A stretch of 64,000 nucleotides of DNA from an uncultured Aquimarina sp. (GTDB lineage Bacteria > Bacteroidota > Bacteroidia > Flavobacteriales > Flavobacteriaceae): the NCBI RefSeq assembly GCF_947496855.1, contig NZ_CANMED010000007.1:415863-479862 (forward strand). Direction: 5' to 3'. Every line of letters begins with the position of its first letter. The stretch's first letter is position 1. The notes below the pieces were generated by a model. It was given only the letters and a program-made list of their open reading frames with translations, did not search any database and was not told the origin of the DNA. This document shows positions 7,803 through 16,118 of this stretch, piece by piece. Both the position numbers and the translations under genes were made by a program.

Positions 7803-10800
7803 ATGTATTTAATTTTTGATACCGAAACAACAGGTTTACCTAAACGTTGGGATGCTCCAATAAGCGACACTGATAACTGGCCAAGATGTATCCAAATTGC
7901 ATGGCAGTTACACGATGAAATGGGGAATTGTATAGAGCATGAAGATTATTTAGTAAAACCTGAAGGGTTTAACATTCCTTATGACGCAGAAAAAATTCAT
8001 GGAATTTCTACTGCATTAGCAGAACAGGATGGTATTACATTAGCAGAAGTTTTAGAGAAATTCAATATTGCACTTTCCAAAACCAAATTCGTTGTAGGTC
8101 AGAACGTAGGGTTTGATGTAAACATTATGGGGTCTGAGTTTTACAGACTTGGTGTTGAAAACCAGTTACAAGAGCTTCCTGTATTAGATACTTGTACGGA
8201 AACTACTGCTAGTTTATGTCAGATTCCTGGAGGTCGAGGAGGGAAATTTAAACTACCTACATTAACCGAACTGCACGAATACCTTTTTGGAGCAGCATTT
8301 GGTGAAGCACATAATGCCACTGCAGATGTAGAAGCTACTACTCGATGTTTTTTGGAATTGATCCGCAAACAAGTTTTCACAAAGGAAGAACTAGACGTTC
8401 AATCGGATTATTTTCAAAACTTTAAAGAAATAAATCCAGCACCTATACAATTAATAGGTTTAAAACACATAAACCTTAAAAAGGCCTCACAAAAAATCCA
8501 AGAGGCACTAGATCAAAAAGGTAGCTCTGATATTTCTCAGCAAGAGATCAAAAAAAACATTGCAGCTCTTGATGCGGTTAACTTTGTACATCTCCACAAT
8601 CATACTCAATTCTCGGTTTTACAATCCACTACGAGTATTCCTGATTTAGTAAAAGAAACAGCTAAACATAAAATGACGGCGGTTGCAATGACCGATCATG
8701 CAAATATGATGGGCGCTTTTCATTTCGTATCTGCGGTCACCAATCATAACAAAAGTGTAAAAGTAGCTAACAAAGAAGCTTTAGAAAATGGAGAAGAACC
8801 TACAGGAGTAGAAATAAAACCAATTGTTGGTTGCGAATTTTTTGTTTGTGAAAATCATAAAGATAAATCCAGAAAAGATAACGGGTATCAAATCGTACTA
8901 CTCGCTAAAAACAAAAATGGCTATCATAATCTAGCAAAAATGTCTTCTATCGGTTTTGTTGATGGGTTCTATTATCTGCCTAGAATTGATAAGGAGGTCA
9001 TTAAACAATACAAAGAAGACATCATAGTACTTACTGGAAATCTTTATGGAGAAGTTCCTAGCAAGGTATTAAATATAGGAGAAAAACAAGCCGAAGAAGC
9101 ATTGCTATGGTGGCACCAAGAGTTTGGTGATGATCTGTATATAGAAATCATGCGCCACAATCAGGAAGATGAAAATCGTGTAAATCAGGTCTTAATTGAT
9201 TTCTCTAAAAAACATAATATAAAAACCATTGCTTCTAATAACACGTATTATTGCGAGAAAGAAGATGCCAATGCACACGATATTCTTTTATGTGTAAAAG
9301 ATGGAGAAAAACAAGCTACACCAATAGGTCGTGGTAGAGGGTATCGCTATGGCTTACCTAATCAAGAATATTATTTTAAGTCTTCTGATGAGATGAAAAA
9401 TCTATTCAAAGATCTTCCAGAAGCGATTATTAATATACAGGAGGTTACTGATAAGATAGAACCTTTTGTACTTGCCAGAGATGTATTATTACCAGCCTTT
9501 GACATTCCTGAAGAATTTCAATCCGAAGAAGATAAAGCTGATAACGGTAAAAGGGGGGAGAATGCATACCTAAGACACATCACTTATGAAGGTGCAAAAA
9601 TAAGGTATAAAGAAATTACTCCCGCTATTGATGAGCGACTTGATTTTGAATTAAAAGTAATCGAAAAAACTGGATATCCAGGATATTTCTTAATTGTAGA
9701 AGATTTTATTCGTGCAGCAAGAGCTATGGATGTTTCAGTTGGACCTGGTCGTGGATCAGCAGCAGGATCGGCAGTTGCCTATTGTTTATGGATTACCAAT
9801 CTAGACCCTATCAAATACGATTTACTTTTTGAGAGATTCTTAAATCCTGATCGTGTAAGTATGCCCGATATTGATATTGACTTTGATGACGAAGGCCGAA
9901 GTCGTGTAATGGATTATGTAATCGAAAAATATGGATCAAATCAGGTTGCGCAGATAATTACTTATGGTACTATGGCAGCTAAATCTTCTATACGAGATAC
10001 TGCTCGTGTATTAGATCTTCCGCTCGGGGATGCGGACCGAATTGCTAAATTGATTCCTAATATGTCTAAACTCGGAAAGATTTTTGGAGTAGACGAAGCA
10101 ACACTGAAGAAAAAATTTAGAAGTGATGAATTAGAAAAAGTAAATGAATTACTAAATATTGCTGAAGGAAGTGACCTTGAAGCAGAAACACTGAATCAGG
10201 CAAGAATACTAGAAGGTTCTGTAAGAAATACTGGGATTCACGCCTGTGGTGTGATCATTACACCAGATGATATTACCAAATTCGTTCCCGTTGCTTTAGC
10301 CAAGGATTCGGATATGTACTGTACACAGTTTGACAACTCTGTTGTAGAAGATGCGGGACTATTAAAAATGGATTTTCTAGGATTAAAGACATTAACTTTA
10401 ATCAAAGACACCGTAAAAATTGTAAAAGCTAAACATGATGTAGATCTTGATCCAGAGAACTTTCCTTTGGATGACGAAGAAACTTATGCACTTTTCCAGC
10501 GAGGAGAAACTGTTGGTGTGTTCCAATATGAATCTCCCGGGATGCAAAAATACATGAAGGAATTAAAACCCACTGTTTTTGCAGATCTTATAGCAATGAA
10601 TGCATTGTATCGCCCAGGTCCTTTAGAATATATCCCTAGTTTTATTAACCGAAAACACGGTACTGAAGAAATTATTTATGACCTGGAAGCTTGTGAAGAA
10701 TATCTAAAGGAGACCTATGGGATCACGGTATATCAGGAGCAAGTAATGTTACTATCGCAAAAACTTGCAGATTTTACTAAAGGTGAAGCAGATGTTCTTC

Positions 10801-12188
10801 GTAAAGCGATGGGTAAAAAGCAAAAAGCAGTTTTGGACAAAATGAAGCCAAAATTTATTTCGCAAGCTTCTGCCAAAGGTCATGCCGAAGAGAGTCTAGA
10901 AAAGATATGGAAAGATTGGGAAGCCTTTGCTGCCTATGCTTTTAACAAATCTCACTCTACTTGTTATGCATGGATTGCCTATCAGACTGCTTATCTAAAA
11001 GCTCATTATCCAGCGGAATATATGGCGGCAGTACTGTCTAATAATATGAATGACATCAAACAGGTTACTTTCTTTATGGAAGAATGTAAGCGGATGAAAT
11101 TAGATGTATTAGGACCTGATGTTAATGAATCTTATCGTAAATTTTCTGTGAACCAAGATGGTGCGGTGCGATTTGGCATGGGCGCGATCAAAGGCGTTGG
11201 AACGGGAGCGGTTGCAACTATTGTAGAAAACAGAAAAGAAGATGGACCCTATAAATCCATTTTTGATATGGCAAAACGTATTGACTTACGTGCCGCAAAT
11301 AAAAAGGCTTTTGAAAGCTTAGCACTAGCTGGAGGTTTTGATTCCTTTGCCGAAACACATAGAGGCCAATATTTTCATCAGGACGGAGACGGAATAACAT
11401 TTCTTGAAAAAGCCACGAAATATGGTTCTAAGTATCAGGAAAACGAAAATTCTTCTCAGGTAAGTTTGTTTGGAGAAGCCAGTGATGTTCAGATTCCTGA
11501 GCCTGTCGTTCCTCCATGTGAAGAATGGGGAACCATGGAAAAATTAGCTAGAGAAAAAGAAGTAGTAGGTATCTATCTTTCTGGACATCCATTAGATGAT
11601 TTTAAATATGAAATGAAATATTTCTGTAATGGTACGCTTTCAGTTTTTTCTGATTTGGAAAACAACCTTAATAGAGAAGTATCCTTTGGAGGAGTTATAA
11701 CGGGGGTTGAACATAGAACTTCTAAAAACGGTAAAGGATGGGCTATTTTTAGTATCGAAGATTATACAACAGCTCATGAGTTTAGAATTTTTGGTGAAGA
11801 TTACCTAAAACATAGGCCTTTCTTAGTACAAAGTACATTTGTATACACCAAAGCGTTTATAAAAGAAGGCTGGGTAAATCGAGATACTGGTAAAAAAGGC
11901 GATCCAAGAATACAGTTCAATAGTTTTCAACTACTGCACGATGTGATGGAAACCTATGCTAGAAAGTTAACAATACAATTGGACATCAACGACCTATCCG
12001 ACAAAAGAATTGATGGCCTTAAAGAATTATTAACAGAGCATTCCGGAAATCACACCTTAAACTTTGTAATATTTGAAATGGCTGAAAAATTAAAATTACA
12101 TATGCCTAGCAGAAAACAAAAAGTAAATATTTCTCCAGAATTATTGATCGCCTTGGAAAACGATTCTGTGTATTATAAACTGAATTAA
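7803..12188 (+). CDS. dnaE: DNA polymerase III alpha subunit with N-terminal DEDDh exonuclease domain
   Basis: The replicative polymerase, 1461 residues from the ATG at 7803. I prefer this start to a TTG 51 bases upstream because the product then opens directly with MYLIFDTETTG, the ExoI motif of a DEDDh 3'-5' exonuclease; later exonuclease motifs are VGQNVGFDVNIMG and HNATADVEATTRCF. A PHP domain follows at about residue 260 with metal-ligand histidines intact (HLHNHTQFS, MTDHANMMG). The polymerase core has GPGRGSAAGSAVAY and the catalytic PDIDIDFDD near residue 688, with the third carboxylate in LKMDFLGLKTL. YAFNKSHSTCYA precedes helix-hairpin-helix, and an OB fold (VSFGGVITGVEHRTSKNGKG) lies near the C-terminus. 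The domain order, exonuclease before PHP, distinguishes it from PolC, where the exonuclease is inserted into PHP. Fusion of proofreading to DnaE in one chain is seen in this phylum. Confidence 0.95.
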   Translation: MYLIFDTETTGLPKRWDAPISDTDNWPRCIQIAWQLHDEMGNCIEHEDYLVKPEGFNIPYDAEKIHGISTALAEQDGITLAEVLEKFNIALSKTKFVVGQNVGFDVNIMGSEFYRLGVENQLQELPVLDTCTETTASLCQIPGGRGGKFKLPTLTELHEYLFGAAFGEAHNATADVEATTRCFLELIRKQVFTKEELDVQSDYFQNFKEINPAPIQLIGLKHINLKKASQKIQEALDQKGSSDISQQEIKKNIAALDAVNFVHLHNHTQFSVLQSTTSIPDLVKETAKHKMTAVAMTDHANMMGAFHFVSAVTNHNKSVKVANKEALENGEEPTGVEIKPIVGCEFFVCENHKDKSRKDNGYQIVLLAKNKNGYHNLAKMSSIGFVDGFYYLPRIDKEVIKQYKEDIIVLTGNLYGEVPSKVLNIGEKQAEEALLWWHQEFGDDLYIEIMRHNQEDENRVNQVLIDFSKKHNIKTIASNNTYYCEKEDANAHDILLCVKDGEKQATPIGRGRGYRYGLPNQEYYFKSSDEMKNLFKDLPEAIINIQEVTDKIEPFVLARDVLLPAFDIPEEFQSEEDKADNGKRGENAYLRHITYEGAKIRYKEITPAIDERLDFELKVIEKTGYPGYFLIVEDFIRAARAMDVSVGPGRGSAAGSAVAYCLWITNLDPIKYDLLFERFLNPDRVSMPDIDIDFDDEGRSRVMDYVIEKYGSNQVAQIITYGTMAAKSSIRDTARVLDLPLGDADRIAKLIPNMSKLGKIFGVDEATLKKKFRSDELEKVNELLNIAEGSDLEAETLNQARILEGSVRNTGIHACGVIITPDDITKFVPVALAKDSDMYCTQFDNSVVEDAGLLKMDFLGLKTLTLIKDTVKIVKAKHDVDLDPENFPLDDEETYALFQRGETVGVFQYESPGMQKYMKELKPTVFADLIAMNALYRPGPLEYIPSFINRKHGTEEIIYDLEACEEYLKETYGITVYQEQVMLLSQKLADFTKGEADVLRKAMGKKQKAVLDKMKPKFISQASAKGHAEESLEKIWKDWEAFAAYAFNKSHSTCYAWIAYQTAYLKAHYPAEYMAAVLSNNMNDIKQVTFFMEECKRMKLDVLGPDVNESYRKFSVNQDGAVRFGMGAIKGVGTGAVATIVENRKEDGPYKSIFDMAKRIDLRAANKKAFESLALAGGFDSFAETHRGQYFHQDGDGITFLEKATKYGSKYQENENSSQVSLFGEASDVQIPEPVVPPCEEWGTMEKLAREKEVVGIYLSGHPLDDFKYEMKYFCNGTLSVFSDLENNLNREVSFGGVITGVEHRTSKNGKGWAIFSIEDYTTAHEFRIFGEDYLKHRPFLVQSTFVYTKAFIKEGWVNRDTGKKGDPRIQFNSFQLLHDVMETYARKLTIQLDINDLSDKRIDGLKELLTEHSGNHTLNFVIFEMAEKLKLHMPSRKQKVNISPELLIALENDSVYYKLN

Positions 12189-12611
12189 AATTTTAAATTA
12201 ATTTCTACAGCAAAATTAAACATTACTAGATTTTCTATATAGACATATACTCTTCAGTTTACTCCTATAAAAAAACAAAAATATCTACTTTACATGTTAG
12301 TTGCCTAACACATGTGAAATTTTCACACGTTCTTAAAAAGTGAGAAAATATAATAATTATTTGTTAAAAACATAATTATTGAAAATCATTTTCTTTTCCC
12401 TAAAATAACGCAAATACTTAAATATCAATTAATTAAAAAACGAATCGAATTAATTTAAAAAAATATCCTTTTATTTCAAGATTCCTCTTTGTAAGTACAA
12501 AATATTGATATCGTCTCAACTTGTGTATCAAATCTTAAAACCTTTGATGCTTCGAAAATGATTGGCCAATTGTTTTTATTTTTTTAGAATATAAACCTTA
12601 AAACTCACAAA
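12189..12611. promoter_or_regulatory. 423-base leader region upstream of a lipoprotein gene
   Basis: Very AT-rich, no gene. It holds one compact inverted repeat at 12313-12327 (TGTGAAA T TTTCACA), which resembles a Crp-type half-site pair with a 5-base rather than a 6-base spacer. No clear TTTG-N19-TAnnTTTG promoter was found. Confidence 0.3.
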
Positions 12612-13988
12612 ATGAAAAATTTCAAATTATCGCTCTTAGGCGTATTCGCAGCTTTCTTTTTTATGGCCTGTAGTAATGATGATACTATAATCCAAGAAGA
12701 TCAACTAATAATAAATGAAACAGCAGATGATGAATTAGAATTAGAAGCTAAATCAAGAGGCTTAATCCAATCATTAAAAGCTTTAAAAGAAGCTAAAGTA
12801 TTATTAAATAGTATAAAACAAGACGGAGGGGTTCCTTTTAATGTATTTAATCCAGCACTTCGTTTTACATCTTCTCAAAATGTTTTTTTACCTAGTGTGT
12901 TAGGTATTGATTTCAGGATAGACAGGTCTGTCGTACCAGCGGGGCCTACAGCTAGATTTCCTATGTTTCAGGGCTGGGAGACCTTACCTGATGGGAGTTT
13001 AAGAAAAGGATATTATGTTATAACAGAAGCATCCGATAAATTTATGGCTAAAAAATTAGGGGTTATTTTTGCTCCTAGAATGGCGGCATCAGTAGGATCA
13101 GGAGGAGAACAAAAAGGGCGTTTCAATCGCAGAGGAAGACTTGTTTTTGAAGGGTCTGTAGATTTTTCACCAAAAAGATCTCTAGTAGCAGGTGGAGCTG
13201 ATGGTTTATTATTTGGTTTCCCTCCAGCAGAAGCTAATCCTGGTGCTATAGCAGATTCTAAATGGTCGTCTTATGTTGTACTTCCTAGTGGAGTTGTAAT
13301 TAATGCTCAACCGGTAGCAAATAGTACTGGTATTCACGATAGAATTCCTAACCCAAACGGAAACAGTATTAATGATCAAGATGATTTAAACAATCCTAAC
13401 TTGGCTATTAATCAAGCATCCGTTGTAATGCAACTTTTGGATGGATGGCAAGATGGAAAACCATACTACTTTCATATAGTTACTGATACTTCTGACCCAG
13501 GACCAGCGACTATAGAATTAGGAGTTTTTGCTCCAAGATTAGCTAACTTGCCAACATTTGGATTATTCCCTGGAGGATCTATGTTGCCTTTTAGCCCAAC
13601 AGCAAATGGTAGAACTACAGACACGGACGGTTTTGGTGTACAAGGTTTAAACACTGCTTCTTTAAGTGATCGACAAGTACAAGATCCAACTAACACATTT
13701 CCAATTGATCCTAGAGACACAAGATACGCACCAATGTGGGATGCACATATTACTGAATTTACAGTTCCTGAAAATGAGCGCCCAATCTTAAGAAGTTTTG
13801 ACCAAGTAAATGAACTTTTAGCAGATGGCACTTTAATTCCTTTTAGAGGAAATGGAAATCCAAGCCCTCTTGCAAATTCATTATCTGATTTATTAACTGC
13901 AACTGGAGCAATCATTAACTGCCCTGTAATTACACAACCAAACGCAAGTGTAATTGGAACTCAGATTGGATTACCTCGTAACAATTAA
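12612..13988 (+). CDS. Probable surface-exposed lipoprotein of unknown family
   Basis: A 458-residue lipoprotein that I do not recognise. The signal peptide ends MACSNDD (lipidated Cys20). The acidic residues right after the Cys look like the lipoprotein export signal that sends Bacteroidota lipoproteins to the cell surface. A charged helical segment (residues about 35-70, rich in Lys/Glu/Leu) precedes a long Gly/Pro/Asn-rich, apparently beta-structured domain with phrases such as PMFQGWETLPDGSLRKGYY and GWQDGKPYYFHIVTDTSDPG. There are no catalytic motifs and no Cys pairs. It lies convergent to the cytolysin-like gene, each with its own terminator. Base composition appears somewhat less AT-rich than the surrounding DNA. 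Confidence 0.6.
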   Translation: MKNFKLSLLGVFAAFFFMACSNDDTIIQEDQLIINETADDELELEAKSRGLIQSLKALKEAKVLLNSIKQDGGVPFNVFNPALRFTSSQNVFLPSVLGIDFRIDRSVVPAGPTARFPMFQGWETLPDGSLRKGYYVITEASDKFMAKKLGVIFAPRMAASVGSGGEQKGRFNRRGRLVFEGSVDFSPKRSLVAGGADGLLFGFPPAEANPGAIADSKWSSYVVLPSGVVINAQPVANSTGIHDRIPNPNGNSINDQDDLNNPNLAINQASVVMQLLDGWQDGKPYYFHIVTDTSDPGPATIELGVFAPRLANLPTFGLFPGGSMLPFSPTANGRTTDTDGFGVQGLNTASLSDRQVQDPTNTFPIDPRDTRYAPMWDAHITEFTVPENERPILRSFDQVNELLADGTLIPFRGNGNPSPLANSLSDLLTATGAIINCPVITQPNASVIGTQIGLPRNN

Positions 13989-14010
13989 TAGCAACTTTTT
14001 TAAAACCTGT

Positions 14011-14050
14011 AAAAGCTCAGTAATCTATAGGTACTGAGCTTTTCTTTTTA
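14011..14050 (+). terminator. Rho-independent terminator
   Basis: AAAGCTCAGTA pairs with TACTGAGCTTT around a 9-base loop, followed by TTTTCTTTTTA, 22 bases past the lipoprotein gene. Confidence 0.85.
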
Positions 14051-14183
14051 CATAGAAAATTATCAATCATAGAATTTAAGCCAAATAAGCCCTCCTATTC
14101 CGAAAGCTATTCGTTATTACTTTCATTTTCAGAAATATTTTAGAAAGATTCTATAATTCTTCAATTTTTTTAATTAAAATTAA

Positions 14184-14236
14184 ATATATAAAAAGCCGGC
14201 ATCAAGTTGTTGAATCACAACTTTAGACACCGACTT
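14184..14236 (-). terminator. Long hairpin terminator of the cytolysin-like gene
   Basis: Read on the minus strand, AAAGTCGGTGTC pairs with GATGCCGGCTTT (12 bp including G-U pairs). An inner AAGTTGT/ACAACTT stem caps the same hairpin, and TTTTTATA follows. It lies about 25 bases past the stop of the cytolysin-like gene. Confidence 0.8.
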
Positions 14237-14259
14237 TACAAAAGGATAATACTTTCTTT

Positions 14260-15807
14260 TTATTGACATGTTCTTACTTTTACTTCCAAGTAATCTCGAT
14301 AAGATTCAAAACAATCTTCATAATTATGGACATAACCCCCAATATTATCGGTCCATTTGTTTTCATAACCGGTACCTGCTTTCGCTCGGTCGATATAATA
14401 AAAAATATCGTAAGCGCCAGCTGGTGGAGTAATTGTAGTATTCTCCCCATCTACTTTGTTTTCTTTCCAAACAATATCATCATAAGACACGTTAGCACCT
14501 TCTTTTAGCTTATACTCTATTCCTATTCTAAAATTATCAACTACTGTGTTCTTAAATATTATTCGATTATGTTCACGCTTTGCGGTAGTACAATTTAAGG
14601 CTACATAATCCGTAGTATATCCCATTTTTGCCAAACTATTATCTTTTAAAAATCGTATTGTATACGCTATAGGAACTCCTGGATTGTTTCTACTATATAC
14701 TGCATTTTCTCCTTTAATAATAGATTGTAAATCTCCAAAATTCTGGGCAGAAACTGCTTCAGAAGCTACTGCAGCATTCCCTCCTATAGTTACCGTGGTA
14801 ATATTAGATTCATTCAATATTTCTTGATACTTAGCTTCTACATCTCCAGATGCGTTTGTAACTCCGCTCGCATAATTAAATGCTCCTGTTAACTCTGATT
14901 CTGTAGCCTCGGCAGTGGTTTCCATTCTAAACATAATAATCCTACCATAATTTACTGAATGCACATATGCTGGTGGCGTACTAGAATTAAATGCAGCTTC
15001 TATTCTTGATAAGGGCACATCAGCTCCAAAAACAACTGCCGGATTATCGGGTGTATCCATCGTTATTGTATAAAAAACCTGTTTAAACACCATGATAGCT
15101 ACTCTTCTAGTAGATGTAGTTTCATAATTAAATTGCGCAGACACATCCCCGGTTGCCCACTCCGTATTCATTCCTACTTCTAAACTCATTTGTTTAGAAC
15201 TATAAGATGTGCTTGCAGAATATGAAGAATTAGACGCATTTACATATCCGTCTGGATATGCATCTGCATTCCACGATTCTAAGGCTTCATCAATTTTGGA
15301 TTGTACATTAGAGTTTCTAGGATCCTCAACTCTAATATTTCCAGCTTCACCAATACCGGGCAAGTCTAACCGGATTGTCATAGGTGCTCTACCCAAGGTA
15401 AATGCTTCAGGAAGGCCATCTCTCATAGATTCATTCCCAATCACCAATGCTCCAGGCCAAACAATTCCATTGGTAGGGCGAAGAATGGCAACATCTTCGA
15501 AATTAGCTTTCAAATTGTAATTTACTCTAACGCAGGTTGTATTAACACCTTCACCATACGATGTATCTGTAGAACTATCTCCGGCAGTTTTTAATAATGC
15601 TTCTCCTCCTGTATCTTCTACACCCAATAACTGATTAGCATCATACTCAAGATTATTAATAAAATCATTAATAGTATTCGCTTCGGGATTAGTAGGTTCT
15701 CCTGGAATAGGATCTTCATCCTTACTACAAGAACCACATGCTATTAATGTACTTATTATACAAATTAAAATAAATGCTTGGGGCATTTTTAAAATTGATG
15801 TTTTCAT
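14260..15807 (-). CDS. CDC-like (thiol-activated cytolysin family) lipoprotein lacking the undecapeptide
   Basis: A 515-residue protein of the cholesterol-dependent cytolysin (CDC) superfamily, which oligomerise into membrane pores. It is a lipoprotein: signal peptide ending LIAC (Cys24), then GSCSKDED, an acidic surface-export-like tag. CDC landmarks in order are WPGALVIGNESMRDG (about 117-131), RVAIMVFKQVFYTITMD (235-251), VNYGRIIMFRMETTAE (285-300), the Gly-Gly of TVTIGGNAAVASEAV (339-353), IIKGENAVYSRNNPG and PIAYTIRFLKDN (379-390) leading to TTDYVALN. The last segment is domain-4-like (NIGGYVHNYEDC, DYLEVKVRTCQ), but the chain ends where canonical CDCs continue into the Trp-rich undecapeptide (consensus starting ECTGLAW). 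Cholesterol recognition in the known way is therefore unlikely. This places it with the CDC-like proteins of Bacteroidota. A lone gene with its own terminator. Confidence 0.88.
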   Translation of the reverse strand: MKTSILKMPQAFILICIISTLIACGSCSKDEDPIPGEPTNPEANTINDFINNLEYDANQLLGVEDTGGEALLKTAGDSSTDTSYGEGVNTTCVRVNYNLKANFEDVAILRPTNGIVWPGALVIGNESMRDGLPEAFTLGRAPMTIRLDLPGIGEAGNIRVEDPRNSNVQSKIDEALESWNADAYPDGYVNASNSSYSASTSYSSKQMSLEVGMNTEWATGDVSAQFNYETTSTRRVAIMVFKQVFYTITMDTPDNPAVVFGADVPLSRIEAAFNSSTPPAYVHSVNYGRIIMFRMETTAEATESELTGAFNYASGVTNASGDVEAKYQEILNESNITTVTIGGNAAVASEAVSAQNFGDLQSIIKGENAVYSRNNPGVPIAYTIRFLKDNSLAKMGYTTDYVALNCTTAKREHNRIIFKNTVVDNFRIGIEYKLKEGANVSYDDIVWKENKVDGENTTITPPAGAYDIFYYIDRAKAGTGYENKWTDNIGGYVHNYEDCFESYRDYLEVKVRTCQ

Positions 15808-16118
15808 GATTTATGTTTTTTCGATTCAACGAGTCAAAACTATCTGAAAAGTCTCCCCGTACCTAATTTTTGGTATGGACAAAGTATGGACAGCTATTAA
15901 AAATCAATGAGTTACATGAATTCATTGTCTTTTGTTTTATTGTAAGTCCATGTTGTACATTTCTTAGTGTTTTCAATGATTTACAGGATTCTAAGCAGGA
16001 GAAAAATTCATTACAAAAAGAGGTTTTCTTATAAAAAAGCTTATTTGTAAAATGAACAAACTCTTATAATTATAGTATTTATTACCTAACTTAGATGGAA
16101 ACTAAATGATCATCTTTT
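15808..16118. promoter_or_regulatory. Divergent region between the cytolysin-like gene and the TPR regulator
   Basis: 311 bases. For the minus-strand cytolysin gene, TTG (15905-15907) and TACTTTG (15880-15886) are 18 bases apart, an imperfect promoter. A direct repeat GTATGGAC (15873-15880 and 15884-15891; 11-base period) overlaps the -7 part. For the plus-strand regulator, TTTG (16044-16047) and TAATTATA (16067-16074) are 19 bases apart, a weak match. No gene seen. Confidence 0.4.

Noticed and set aside
7803..12188. PolC-type polymerase
   Set aside because: In PolC the exonuclease is inserted within the PHP domain and the Zn/OB order differs. Here the exonuclease precedes an intact PHP domain and the core is DnaE-like.
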